From assembly GCF_002909485.1 (NCBI RefSeq), contig NZ_PPXG01000001.1:248001-312000 (forward strand): a DNA stretch of 64,000 nt, read 5' to 3'. Below the pieces are notes generated by a model. It ran no database searches. It saw nothing but the letters and a program-made list of their open reading frames with translations, and had not been told where the DNA came from. The DNA is from Stutzerimonas stutzeri (GTDB lineage: Bacteria; Pseudomonadota; Gammaproteobacteria; Pseudomonadales; Pseudomonadaceae). Shown one piece after another: positions 9,063 through 17,968 of the stretch; position 1 is the first letter of the stretch; the number at the start of each line of letters is the position of its first letter. Made by a program: the position numbers and the translations under genes.

Positions 9063-9916
9063 GCGTGTTGTTCGAAGAAGTCAGGTTGAGTCTGCCGCAT
9101 CTCGAGGTGGCGGCTCACCTTTACGGACCTGAAGATGGCAAACCGGTGATCGCTTTGCATGGCTGGCTGGATAATGCCGCGTCGTTCAGTCGACTTGCGC
9201 CTCGGTTGCAAGGGTTGCGCATCGTCGCGCTGGACCTTCCTGGTCATGGTCATTCCGAGCATCGCCCAGCCGGTGTTGGATACAACATCTGGGACTACGC
9301 TCATGATGTACTGCAAGTCGCCGAACAGTTCGGCTGGCAGCGGTTTTCACTGCTAGGCCATTCCATGGGCGCTATCGTTTCCGTACTGCTCGCTGGCGCG
9401 CTGCCGAAGCGTGTCGAGCGACTGGCATTGATCGACGGTGTGATCCCCTACACCGGCGAGGCCGACAGCGCACCGCAGAAGCTGGGCGCGGCGCTCAAGG
9501 CGCTGTTGTCGGTCGACGACAAACGCAAGCCGGTTTATGCGGCGTTCGATCAGGCCGTAGAGGCGCGCATGAACGGTGTTGGCGCGGTTAGTCGCGAGGC
9601 AGCCGAGCGGCTCGCTCAGCGAGGGCTGATGCCGGTTCCGGGCGGCTATACCTGGCGTACCGATTCACGCTTGATGCTGCCATCGTCGATGCGGCTGACA
9701 CGTGCTCACGCCAGGGCATTCCTTGCGCAGATCGCCTGCCCCGCCAGTTTGGTGCTTGCTGAGCAGGGCTTGCTGACTCAACCAGAGTTGCTTGAATTGA
9801 CCAATAGCCTTCCCTTCGAGGTGCGACATCTGCCTGGCGGGCACCATCTCCATCTTGACGACGAGGTGGGTGCCGAAGCTGTCGCCACGGTGTTCAACAC
9901 GTTCTTCCAGGGCTGA
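9059..9916 (+). CDS. Alpha/beta hydrolase
   Basis: A 285-residue second alpha/beta hydrolase, distinct from the preceding one. Visible motifs are the oxyanion region ALHGWLDNAASFSRLAP, DLPGHGHSEHRP, the nucleophile elbow LLGHSMGAIVS, and a C-terminal PGGHHLHLDD with the likely catalytic His. The ATG start lies inside the end of the upstream gene (ATGA overlap). Paired alpha/beta hydrolases at this place suggest linked esterase or thioesterase activity, but no substrate can be named. Confidence 0.8.
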   Translation: MSVLFEEVRLSLPHLEVAAHLYGPEDGKPVIALHGWLDNAASFSRLAPRLQGLRIVALDLPGHGHSEHRPAGVGYNIWDYAHDVLQVAEQFGWQRFSLLGHSMGAIVSVLLAGALPKRVERLALIDGVIPYTGEADSAPQKLGAALKALLSVDDKRKPVYAAFDQAVEARMNGVGAVSREAAERLAQRGLMPVPGGYTWRTDSRLMLPSSMRLTRAHARAFLAQIACPASLVLAEQGLLTQPELLELTNSLPFEVRHLPGGHHLHLDDEVGAEAVATVFNTFFQG

Positions 9917-10150
9917 GCGTTGCCAGGTGTTTGCAATACTCTCTCGCAAAGCCTCGCTTGACTTGCTTTTGCCAACTGGTGAGGCTGGGAGCAACGTTCC
10001 CAGCAGAGCTTGCCCGATGATTGACCGCTACAATGCCGCAACGCCCAGCGGGCATGGGCCTGTTTCTATTTTGAAGGCATCGGGTTCCTGTAGCCCCGTG
10101 CTTTGGTTGAGCTTCGAAAAGCAGTCGAAGGTGATCCGTTGAGGAGTTTT

Positions 10151-10954
10151 ATGCGAAGTGCATGGATTGCAGCATCGGTTTTGGTATCCGTTGCTGCAGT
10201 GGCTGCCGATGTTCCCGGGAGCGCTGATCTTGACCAGCTACCTCGCTACGCGCAGGCACAGATCATCGACTATCGACAGTCCGAGGTGCGGGAACGCGTA
10301 TATCCCCAGGATTCGATACGCCGCATCAGCGGCAACCTGCGTATGGCTTCGCAGGTGGTCGTGTCCGGTGAGCTGACCGCGCTCACCTACGAGTTACCTG
10401 CCTCGCACGCAAAAATTGACGCATTCACCCAAGCTCGCATTGAGCTGTTGCGTCAGGGCGCCGAGCTGCTGTTCTGGTGCGAAGGCCGTGAATGTGGCTC
10501 CAGTAGCCTGTGGGCCAATGCCATCTTTGGGAAATCCATGCTCTATGGACCCGAGGCGCAGCAGGCATATCTGCTGGCGCGCCTCCCCGAAGCTGAGGGT
10601 GATTTGATCGCCTTGTACGGGGTTACGCGTGGCAATGGCCGTCCTTATCTGCATGTAGAGCACATGCGTTCGGATCGGCCGCTGGATGAAGTGCTGCCAA
10701 CGGCAGCGACCCTGCTACGGCAGTTGCGCGACACGGGCGAACTGCGTCTGCCACGTCTGGCCGATGAGCCGACAGCAGAATGGGGCGGGTTGCTGGCCAA
10801 TGTTCTGAGTCTGGACAGCACGACGCGGGTCAGTCTCGCCGGTCGCGGCGCGGTGGCCTGGCGCGAGGCCCTGATCGCCGAGCGCATCCGTGGCGGACGG
10901 TTGGAAGTGGATGACTCGCAGGAACCGGGGCTGCTTATCAAACTATTGCGCTAA
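10151..10954 (+). CDS. DUF4892 domain-containing exported protein
   Basis: A 267-residue protein with a signal peptide (about residues 1-18, ending AVAA) and therefore probably periplasmic. The body fits the DUF4892 family: an early VPGSADLDQLPRY motif, FWCEGRECGSSSLWANAIFG in the middle, and a C-terminal part resembling OmpA-like folds in related proteins. GAGGAG lies four bases before the ATG at 10151. The function is unknown. Confidence 0.75.
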   Translation: MRSAWIAASVLVSVAAVAADVPGSADLDQLPRYAQAQIIDYRQSEVRERVYPQDSIRRISGNLRMASQVVVSGELTALTYELPASHAKIDAFTQARIELLRQGAELLFWCEGRECGSSSLWANAIFGKSMLYGPEAQQAYLLARLPEAEGDLIALYGVTRGNGRPYLHVEHMRSDRPLDEVLPTAATLLRQLRDTGELRLPRLADEPTAEWGGLLANVLSLDSTTRVSLAGRGAVAWREALIAERIRGGRLEVDDSQEPGLLIKLLR

Positions 10955-10963
10955 CCCCGCGCA

Positions 10964-10980
10964 GCGGCTGCAATAGCCGC
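10964..10980 (+). terminator. Weak hairpin after the DUF4892 gene
   Basis: GCGGCT and AGCCGC pair around the loop GCAAT ten bases after the stop. No T tract follows, so termination is uncertain. Confidence 0.3.
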
Positions 10981-11038
10981 CTTCGCTCGCGCATCTAGTC
11001 AACAGATGCGTGGGCTCTTCCATGTAGAGTAGTTACGC

Positions 11039-12124
11039 ATGCTCAATAATGATCGCCTGCTGGTGCAGATCCTGCTCCTCGGCTTGCTGGCTGCCTGTCT
11101 TTGGGTATTGGCCCCGTTCGCTTCCGCGTTGTTCTGGGCGGCGGTTCTGGCTTTCGCCAGCTGGCCAGTGATGCGCTGGCTGACGCGCAGGTTGAATGGC
11201 AACGCGACGCTCGCGGCAGGGTTGCTCACGTTCAGCTGGATGGTTCTGGTGGCGGTGCCGCTGGTATGGCTGGGCTTCAATATCGCCGATCACATTCGCG
11301 ATGCGAATGCGCTGTTGCACGACCTGCAAGTCGAAGGCCTGCCGGCGGCCCCTGAGTGGCTGGGTGAGTTGCCATTGGTAGGCGACGCTCTGGTGACGTT
11401 CTGGGATACGGTAGACGAGCAGGGTACAGCCCTGATCGCCAGCATTCGGCCCTACATCGGCCAGGTTGCCAACTGGCTGTTGGTGCGTAGCGCGCGAATT
11501 GGCGGCGGCATGCTTGAGCTGGCGTTGAGCCTCGTACTGGTGTTTTTCTTCTATCGTGATGGGCCGCGTCTGTCGGCGTTCGTCCACAGCCTGCTGCACA
11601 GGCTGATTGGCGATCGCTCGGATCATTATCTCGAGCTCGTCGCAGGCACTGTTCAGCGGGTGGTCAATGGCGTGATCGGCACCGCCGCGGCGCAGGCGAT
11701 TCTGGCTTATATCGGCTTTCTCATTGCCGGCATACCGGGTGCTCTGGTGCTCGGCTTACTGACATTCGCCTTCAGCTTCATCATGGTGCCGCCACTGATC
11801 TGGGGGCCGGCGGTCGCCTGGCTGGCGTGGCAGGGCGATTACGGCATGGCGATTTTTCTCGGTGTCTGGGGCATGTTCGTCATCAGCGGCGTGGACAACG
11901 TGCTCAAACCATATCTGATTAGCCGAGGAGGCAATCTGCCGCTGGTGGTCGTGCTGCTCGGTGTGTTCGGCGGCATCCTCGCGTTCGGTTTCATGGGCCT
12001 GTTCCTCGGCCCGACCTTACTTGCAGTGGCCTACAGCCTGCTGGGCGACTGGTTGGTCAAGGAGGTGCCGCAGATGCCGCCGCATGGGGCACCGCAGCCT
12101 ACGAGCGAGCCTGCCGATCAGTGA
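11039..12124 (+). CDS. AI-2E family transporter (PerM/YdiK-like permease)
   Basis: A 361-residue polytopic inner-membrane protein of the AI-2E exporter/PerM family (PF01594). It has N-terminal hydrophobic hairpins, a central amphipathic region (IADHIRDANALLHDLQVEG) and the conserved C-terminal block with VLKPYLISRGGNLPLVVVLLGVFGG, a family hallmark. Roughly seven to eight membrane segments are apparent. Members export small molecules or ions; the substrate of this one cannot be told. It converges with the phospholipase gene. Confidence 0.85.
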   Translation: MLNNDRLLVQILLLGLLAACLWVLAPFASALFWAAVLAFASWPVMRWLTRRLNGNATLAAGLLTFSWMVLVAVPLVWLGFNIADHIRDANALLHDLQVEGLPAAPEWLGELPLVGDALVTFWDTVDEQGTALIASIRPYIGQVANWLLVRSARIGGGMLELALSLVLVFFFYRDGPRLSAFVHSLLHRLIGDRSDHYLELVAGTVQRVVNGVIGTAAAQAILAYIGFLIAGIPGALVLGLLTFAFSFIMVPPLIWGPAVAWLAWQGDYGMAIFLGVWGMFVISGVDNVLKPYLISRGGNLPLVVVLLGVFGGILAFGFMGLFLGPTLLAVAYSLLGDWLVKEVPQMPPHGAPQPTSEPADQ

Positions 12125-12139
12125 GCGTGCCGCTCACTG
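12119..12139. terminator. Bidirectional terminator overlapping two convergent stop codons
   Basis: An 8-bp stem CAGTGAGC and GCTCACTG with the loop GTGCC spans the ends of the AI-2E transporter and patatin genes. The plus-strand side is followed by a T-rich stretch. Confidence 0.55.
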
Positions 12140-13123
12140 TTCCTCTTCGTAGCGCACCAGCGCATCGTGGGCGACGATACGGCCCAGGGCGATCAGTTCG
12201 GGGGCCTTGTAGAACTCGTAGAAGCGACAGGCCCGCTTGGGAATGTTGATCAGGACGTTGGGCGGGTAACCAGCAATCTTGTATTGCGCCAGTGACGACT
12301 GCATGACGTCGAAGCTCTGGTTGATCAGTTCCAGCAGCGAGGCCGGACCGGTGACGTCGATTACCGTTGCGCCTTCGGCAGACTTCGGCGCGCTTTGGCT
12401 GGTCGGCGCGGCGGGCGGCTGATCGCCGCGCAGCAGTTCGCCAGCACGAAGGTCGTCAATCTGCTCGGCCAGTTCGGCTTCATCCTTGCGCCAGAAGGGG
12501 ATGTGCGAGCTAATGGAACTCATGAGCGAGTCGAAGCGCCCCGGCCGTTCGATTTCCGGCAGCGGGTATTGCCTGTGATTATTGGCGTTAAGGTTGACCG
12601 CGACGATCATGTCGCAGTGCGCCGACACCACCGGGACGATCGGCAGCGGATTGAGCAGACCGCCGTCGACTAGCATGCGATTGCCCTGCATCACCGGCGT
12701 GAACAGGCTCGGGATTGCCGCAGACGCGCGCATCGCGAGCTCCAGGCTACCTTCCTGGAACCAGATTTCCTGCTGATTGGTCAGGTCCGTGGCGACGGCA
12801 GTGAAGGGGATTGGCAGGTCCTCGATACATATCTTGCCGACCATGTCACGGATGCGGCCGAAGACCTTTTCTCCGCGGATCGCGCCGAGGCTGAAGCTCG
12901 GATCGACAAGGCGCAACAGGTCGAGATAGTCCAGGCTCTCGATCCAGCTACGGTATTCGTCCAGCTTCCCCGCCGCATAGATACCGCCGACCACTGCTCC
13001 CATGGAACAACCTGCGATGCAGGCGATTTCGTAGCCGCGCGCCTCTAACTCCTCGATTACGCCGATGTGTGCATAGCCCCGCGCGCCACCGGATCCCAAA
13101 ACCAGTGCAACCTTCTTACTCAT
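12134..13123 (-). CDS. Patatin-like phospholipase family protein (RssA-like)
   Basis: A 329-residue cytosolic patatin-fold esterase. The oxyanion motif GSGGARGYAHIG is at residues 10-21, the nucleophile Ser40 lies in GCSMG, and the dyad Asp lies in LVDGGLLNPLP. AGGGAG stands seven bases before the ATG. The N-terminal 250 residues are family-like; the remainder contains a low-complexity linker near AAPTSQSAPKSAEG. Bacterial RssA-type proteins are presumed lipases; the substrate is not known. Confidence 0.85.
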   Translation of the reverse strand: MSKKVALVLGSGGARGYAHIGVIEELEARGYEIACIAGCSMGAVVGGIYAAGKLDEYRSWIESLDYLDLLRLVDPSFSLGAIRGEKVFGRIRDMVGKICIEDLPIPFTAVATDLTNQQEIWFQEGSLELAMRASAAIPSLFTPVMQGNRMLVDGGLLNPLPIVPVVSAHCDMIVAVNLNANNHRQYPLPEIERPGRFDSLMSSISSHIPFWRKDEAELAEQIDDLRAGELLRGDQPPAAPTSQSAPKSAEGATVIDVTGPASLLELINQSFDVMQSSLAQYKIAGYPPNVLINIPKRACRFYEFYKAPELIALGRIVAHDALVRYEEEQ

Positions 13124-13295
13124 GCATTTCTCCCTGTGGCACTCCCGCTAGCTTCGTACCTGACCGCCAACCCTGCAAGGGTTGATCAGCAATGAACCCC
13201 GACGCCGCCGGCCGGCGGGATGCCTGAGCGGGGAATGCGCGGCTGCCTTTGCTACAATCGCCGCCCCGTCTGTGCATGTGCCACGAGAGAGCCCG

Positions 13296-14330
13296 ATGAG
13301 CGAACCGATCCGCCTTACCCAGTACAGTCACGGCGCCGGCTGCGGCTGCAAGATATCGCCCAAGGTGCTGGACGTGATACTTGCCGGCAGTGGCGCGCAG
13401 AATCTCGATCCGCGCCTGTGGGTCGGCAACGCCTCGCGTGACGATGCTGCGGTGTATGGCATCGACGAGGAGCGCGGCGTGGTGTCGACCACCGACTTTT
13501 TCATGCCTATCGTCGACGATCCCTACGATTTCGGCCGCATTGCTGCCACCAATGCCATCAGCGACATTTACGCCATGGGTGGCGACCCGCTCATGGCTAT
13601 CGCGATCCTAGGGTGGCCGGTCAACGTGCTGCCGCCGGAAGTCGCCCGCGAGGTCATCGCCGGTGGCCGTGCGGTGTGTGACGCTGCAGGTATTCCGCTG
13701 GCCGGCGGCCATTCGATCGACGCGCCCGAGCCAATCTTCGGCCTCGCCGTCACCGGCCTGGTGAACAAGCACCAGATGAAACGCAATGACACCGCCACTG
13801 CTGGCTGCAGGCTGTACCTGACCAAGCCACTGGGTATCGGCATCCTCACAACAGCAGAGAAGCAGGCCAAATTGAGGACCGAAGATGTCGGCCTTGCGCG
13901 GGACTGGATGTGCACCCTGAACACACCTGGCAGCCGTTTCGGCAAGCTCTTGGGCGTTCGCGCGATGACTGACGTGACTGGCTTCGGCCTGCTTGGCCAT
14001 CTGGTGGAAATGGCCGATGGCAGTGGCCTAACGGCCGAAATCGACTACGCACGCGTGCCGCGGTTGCCTGGCATCGAGTACTACCTAGAGCAGGGTTGTG
14101 TGCCGGGTGGCACCCAACGCAACTACGACAGCTACGGTGAGCGAATTGCCGCGCTGGATGAGCGTCACAAGCAGTTGCTGTGTGATCCGCAGACCAGTGG
14201 CGGATTGCTGGTGGCCGTTGAGCCGGAAGGCGAAGCGGAGTTTCTCGCGGTTTGCGCTGAGCTCGGCCTGGCACTGGAGCCGATCGGCCAGCTGGTCGAT
14301 GCGCGCAGCCATGCAGTCGAGGTGCGTTGA
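13296..14330 (+). CDS. selD: Selenide, water dikinase (SelD)
   Basis: Makes selenophosphate from selenide and ATP, the selenium donor for selenocysteine and 2-selenouridine. It has 344 residues from the ATG at 13296. The active-site segment [10 protein letters not shown] places Cys16 where some homologues use selenocysteine, with Lys19 following. The DDAAVYGI and [23 protein letters not shown] motifs bind ATP and magnesium. The stop overlaps the start of mnmH by one base (TGATG), so the pair is coupled; the neighbour shows one use of the selenophosphate. Confidence 0.95.
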   Translation: MSEPIRLTQYSHGAGCGCKISPKVLDVILAGSGAQNLDPRLWVGNASRDDAAVYGIDEERGVVSTTDFFMPIVDDPYDFGRIAATNAISDIYAMGGDPLMAIAILGWPVNVLPPEVAREVIAGGRAVCDAAGIPLAGGHSIDAPEPIFGLAVTGLVNKHQMKRNDTATAGCRLYLTKPLGIGILTTAEKQAKLRTEDVGLARDWMCTLNTPGSRFGKLLGVRAMTDVTGFGLLGHLVEMADGSGLTAEIDYARVPRLPGIEYYLEQGCVPGGTQRNYDSYGERIAALDERHKQLLCDPQTSGGLLVAVEPEGEAEFLAVCAELGLALEPIGQLVDARSHAVEVR

Positions 14331-15436
14331 TGCGTGGCGATACCGAAGATTTCCGCGAGCTGTTTATCAACGATGCTCCGATGATGGATGCTCGCGCGCC
14401 GGTGGAATTCGAAAAGGGCGCGTTTCCCGGCGTGATTAACCTGCCATTGATGAACGATATCGAACGGCAGAAAGTCGGTACCTGCTACAAACAGCACGGA
14501 CAGAAGGCCGCCATCGAGCTGGGGCAGCAGCTGGTTTCCGGCAAGATCAAGGCCGAGCGTTTGCAGGCTTGGGCCGACTTCGCCCGCGCTCATCCGAACG
14601 GCTATCTGTACTGCTTCCGCGGCGGGTTGCGCTCGAAGATCGTCCAGCAGTGGCTGAAAGACGAGATGGGCATCGACTATCCGAGGGTCGTCGGCGGCTA
14701 CAAGGCGATGCGCCACTTCCTGCTCGACACCATCGAGCAGGCGGTTGAACAGTGTGACTTCGTACTGGTTGGGGGCATGACGGGTACTGGCAAGACCGAA
14801 GTGCTGGCGCAGCTGGAAAACAGCCTCGACCTGGAAGGCCTGGCCAACCACCGCGGTTCCAGTTTCGGCAAGCGCGCCACTCCCCAACCGGCGCAGATCG
14901 ACTTTGAAAATGCGTTGGCAGTCCGTGTGCTGAAAATGCGCGCAACTGGGATCGAGACCTTCGTGATCGAGGACGAGGCGCGTCTGGTAGGTCGCTGCTC
15001 TATTCCATTGCCGCTGTTCAACGGCATGCAGGCATTTCCGCTAGTCTGGTTGGAAGACAGCCTGCAGGGGCGGGTTGAGCGTATCCTCAAGGATTATGTA
15101 ATTGATTTGTGTGCTGAATTCATCGCTGAGCAAGGCGAGAGCGGTTTCGCTGCTTTCGCCGAGCGTCTGCAGCAAAGTCTGGTCAATATCAGTAAGCGAC
15201 TCGGTGGCGAGCGGTATCAGCGACTTGCACTGATGATGGATCAAGCCTTGGCCGAGCAGGCGCGCAGTGGCTTGGTCGATCTGCATCGCGCCTGGATCGA
15301 GGCGTTGTTGGGAGAATATTACGATCCGATGTATGCCTATCAGCGCGAAAGCAAAGCGGCACGGATCGAATTTGCTGGCGACCAGCCATCCGTGGTCGAG
15401 TATCTGCGGCATCGTAGGGCGCAAATCGCGCTTTAA
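14330..15436 (+). CDS. mnmH: tRNA 2-selenouridine synthase (MnmH/SelU)
   Basis: Replaces sulfur with selenium in 5-methylaminomethyl-2-thiouridine at the wobble base of certain tRNAs. The N-terminal rhodanese domain (about 5-125) has catalytic Cys95 in [10 protein letters not shown]. The C-terminal P-loop domain begins with [10 protein letters not shown] near residue 146, and [15 protein letters not shown] follows. Length (368) is normal. It is translationally coupled to selD. No selA or selB is present in this window. Confidence 0.94.
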   Translation: MRGDTEDFRELFINDAPMMDARAPVEFEKGAFPGVINLPLMNDIERQKVGTCYKQHGQKAAIELGQQLVSGKIKAERLQAWADFARAHPNGYLYCFRGGLRSKIVQQWLKDEMGIDYPRVVGGYKAMRHFLLDTIEQAVEQCDFVLVGGMTGTGKTEVLAQLENSLDLEGLANHRGSSFGKRATPQPAQIDFENALAVRVLKMRATGIETFVIEDEARLVGRCSIPLPLFNGMQAFPLVWLEDSLQGRVERILKDYVIDLCAEFIAEQGESGFAAFAERLQQSLVNISKRLGGERYQRLALMMDQALAEQARSGLVDLHRAWIEALLGEYYDPMYAYQRESKAARIEFAGDQPSVVEYLRHRRAQIAL

Positions 15437-15465
15437 TTTATAAATGGCATACGAGGGATGATGCG

Positions 15466-15744
15466 ATGAAAACCTGGCTATCTTTGCCTCTGTTGGTGCT
15501 GTTGCTGGCCGGTTGTGCCGGCAAGACGGCATACCGTGACAGCTGCGCCGCGGAACTGGATGCGGCGTGGAAGGAGCAAAGCCTGGCGGAAGCCGAAGGC
15601 TTTGCCGGCACCGTGAGTTATTCCAAGGCCATGGCCTTGTTGACGGGCGCCAAGACTCAACAGCAGTTCGAGGCGTTCCGCGGCTGCACACAGAAGGCGC
15701 AGAAAGCGCGCTTCTATCTGCGCGAGTCGCGCGCCGGGCGTTGA
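15466..15744 (+). CDS. Small lipoprotein of unknown function
   Basis: A 92-residue protein with a lipoprotein signal peptide whose lipobox LLAGC puts the lipidated Cys at residue 17. The mature part has two further Cys (CAAELD and GCTQKAQ) and looks mostly helical. It starts 29 bases after mnmH with GAGGG upstream. Similar small lipoproteins occur at this place in pseudomonads; the function is unknown. Confidence 0.75.
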   Translation: MKTWLSLPLLVLLLAGCAGKTAYRDSCAAELDAAWKEQSLAEAEGFAGTVSYSKAMALLTGAKTQQQFEAFRGCTQKAQKARFYLRESRAGR

Positions 15745-16053
15745 GCTGAGGAAACCTGATCGCGGCCCGTTCAAAAATCGCGCGGGCCGGCGGTTATCAT
15801 CATGCAGCAGCCCTGACCGGTTTCATGCATCCCTTACGCCGCAATGGCGCAACGTCACGGCAATCTCCACCGTCTTCGCTCCTCGTCTGCCGCTCGCTGA
15901 ATTCTCTTGGCTGGTTTGTCCTATGCGGGCTTGCGTCTGCTGCATATTGCATCGGATCAAGGTGCGGATCACAAACTCGTCACCGCGCATTTCCTTTGCT
16001 ATGCCTGGCTGCGGCTGACCAGTAGCATCGGTCGGAGGAACGGAGGAGAGTTT
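15745..16053. other. Intergenic region before the MoxR operon
   Basis: About 309 bases. GGCCCG and CGGGCC near 15763-15790 could pair as the end of the lipoprotein transcript, but no T tract follows. The rest should hold the promoter of the MoxR operon; I see no clear consensus. Confidence 0.5.
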
Positions 16054-16971
16054 ATGCGCACCCGATTGGACGCCTGCCTGCGAGCAGTCAATGAAGTACT
16101 GCTTGGCAAGGAAGCTCAGGTCCGGCTGGCCCTGGCCTGTCTGTTGGCCCGCGGCCACTTGTTGGTCGAAGACATGCCCGGCATGGGCAAGACCACGCTG
16201 AGTCACGCCTTGGCCAAAGTATTGGGGCTCGAGTTTCAGCGCATCCAGTTCACCTCCGATCTGCTGCCCGGTGACATCCTCGGCACGTCTGTGTTCGACA
16301 AGGACAGTGGACAGTTCGTGTTCCACCCGGGGCCGATCTTCGCCGAGCTGGTGCTGGCCGATGAAATCAACCGCGCCACGCCGAAAAGCCAGAGCGCACT
16401 GCTCGAAGCAATGGAGGAGGGCCAGGTCACCATCGAAGGCGCGACGCGCCCCCTGCCTGAACCATTTTTCGTTATTGCCACACAGAATCCGGTGAACTCG
16501 GGCGGCACTTTCGCGCTGCCGGAATCGCAGCTGGACCGCTTCCTGATGCGCGTTTCGCTGGGCTATCCAGCCAAGGCGGCGGAAAAAGCGCTGCTTTTGG
16601 GCGAGTCCCGCCGGGACCTGTTAACTCGCCTCGAACCGCTGCTGGCACACGATGAGCTGCGAGTCATTCAGGACGCCGTCGGCAAGGTGCGCGTTAGCGA
16701 TGCGCTAGTCGACTACGTGTTGCGACTGGTGGAAGCTACGCGCACTCAGCCGCAGTTCGCCTGGGGCCTGTCGCCGCGCGGCAGCCTGGCGTTGCTCGCG
16801 GCCGCGCGTGCCTGGGCTTTTCTCGACGGCCGCGATTACGTGATTCCAGAAGACGTTCAGGCCGTGCTGCCAACCGTGGTCGGTCATCGCCTGCGTGAGC
16901 GCGCTGACGCGACCGGTCACGGTGGCGGTGCGTTGGTGCAGTGGCTGCTGCGCGAAGTGCCCGCGCTGTGA
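16054..16971 (+). CDS. MoxR family AAA ATPase
   Basis: A 305-residue MoxR-type AAA+ ATPase. Walker A is EDMPGMGKTTL (about 39-49), Walker B is LVLADEINRATPK, and sensor and arginine-finger regions ATQNPV and LPESQLDRFLM follow. The start at 16054 has GGAGGAG five to eight bases upstream. MoxR ATPases act as chaperones with DUF58 and VWA partners; here the partners are the DUF58 gene and a TgpA-type transglutaminase directly downstream, a common three-gene order in Pseudomonas. Confidence 0.92.
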   Translation: MRTRLDACLRAVNEVLLGKEAQVRLALACLLARGHLLVEDMPGMGKTTLSHALAKVLGLEFQRIQFTSDLLPGDILGTSVFDKDSGQFVFHPGPIFAELVLADEINRATPKSQSALLEAMEEGQVTIEGATRPLPEPFFVIATQNPVNSGGTFALPESQLDRFLMRVSLGYPAKAAEKALLLGESRRDLLTRLEPLLAHDELRVIQDAVGKVRVSDALVDYVLRLVEATRTQPQFAWGLSPRGSLALLAAARAWAFLDGRDYVIPEDVQAVLPTVVGHRLRERADATGHGGGALVQWLLREVPAL

Positions 16972-17005
16972 GACGGGCTTGCGCGCATCACGGCGAGCGA
17001 ACATT

Positions 17006-17968
17006 GTGAGGGTGTTGCCGCGTTTTCGTGATCGCTGGCTGCTGCGGCGAATACCGCCAGCATCCAGCGTGCGCCTTAACCAGCGGCGCATCTTCATCAT
17101 GCCCACCGCGGTGGGCCTGGCGTTTCTCGTGGCGCTTTTGCTAATGCTGCTCACTGCGATCAATTACCAGAACAGCCTGGCCTATGGGCTGACCTTTCTG
17201 CTTGGCTCGCTGTATCTCGTCACTATCCTGCATACCTGGCGCAACCTTGCTGGGCTAGTCTTGCAAGCCGGCGGTTCCACCGCCGCGTTCGTCGGCGAGC
17301 ATGCGCTGTTACGGGTACGCCTGGAGAGCCTCGGCCGCGCCTATCAGGCTGTGGCGCTGGGCTGGCCTGCCAGTGGGTTGCGGCTGGTGGATGTGCCGGC
17401 AGGCGGCACCGTCGAAGTCGAATTGAGCCTGCCAACCCAACGCCGCGGCTGGTTGCGACCGGGCCGAGTGAGGGTTGAGAGTCGCTTCCCGCTGGGGCTG
17501 CTGGTTGCCTGGAGCTGGATCGATCTGGAGCTGGCGGCACTGGTCTATCCACAGCCGATGATCGCCGAGCGTCTGCCTGGCGGCAGCGCTCCGGAAACCG
17601 AGGATGAGGGCACGCTGACGCGGGGCGCCGGTGTGGATGATTATCAGGGGCTGCGGGCCTGGCAGCCGGGCGATCCGCGGCGACGCTTGCATTGGAAAGC
17701 CTATTCTCGTGGCCAGGGTCTGCTGGTGAAGGATTTCGCCAGTCTGCTCGGCAACGATCCGCTGCTCGACTTCGATGCGTTCGACGGCGATATCGAGCAG
17801 CGCCTGTCGATGCTTTGCCACTGGGTCGTCGACCTGAGCGATAAGCAGCAGCCGTTCGCACTGCAGCTGCCTGGTGAGCTTATCGGTCCCGACGGTGGGC
17901 AGGCGCACCGGGACGCCTGTCTGCGCGCTCTGGCGTTGTACGGGCTGAATGAGGAGGGCGCGAAGTGA
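17006..17968 (+). CDS. DUF58 domain-containing protein
   Basis: A membrane protein of about 320 residues with two transmembrane helices near the N-terminus (from IMPTAVGLAFLVALLLMLLT to LTFLLGSLYLVTIL). The cytosolic part holds the DUF58 signature GVDDYQGLRAWQPGDPRRRLHWKAYSR. The start is uncertain: GTG at 17006 or 17012 are the in-frame candidates after the MoxR stop at 16971, and neither has a strong ribosome binding site. The gene overlaps the next by four bases (GTGA). It is the presumed partner of the MoxR ATPase. Confidence 0.85.
   Translation: MRVLPRFRDRWLLRRIPPASSVRLNQRRIFIMPTAVGLAFLVALLLMLLTAINYQNSLAYGLTFLLGSLYLVTILHTWRNLAGLVLQAGGSTAAFVGEHALLRVRLESLGRAYQAVALGWPASGLRLVDVPAGGTVEVELSLPTQRRGWLRPGRVRVESRFPLGLLVAWSWIDLELAALVYPQPMIAERLPGGSAPETEDEGTLTRGAGVDDYQGLRAWQPGDPRRRLHWKAYSRGQGLLVKDFASLLGNDPLLDFDAFDGDIEQRLSMLCHWVVDLSDKQQPFALQLPGELIGPDGGQAHRDACLRALALYGLNEEGAK

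Noticed and set aside
15760..15792. GGCCCG and CGGGCC hairpin as a terminator after the small lipoprotein gene
   Set aside because: Arms are short and no T tract follows; kept only as a note on the intergenic region.
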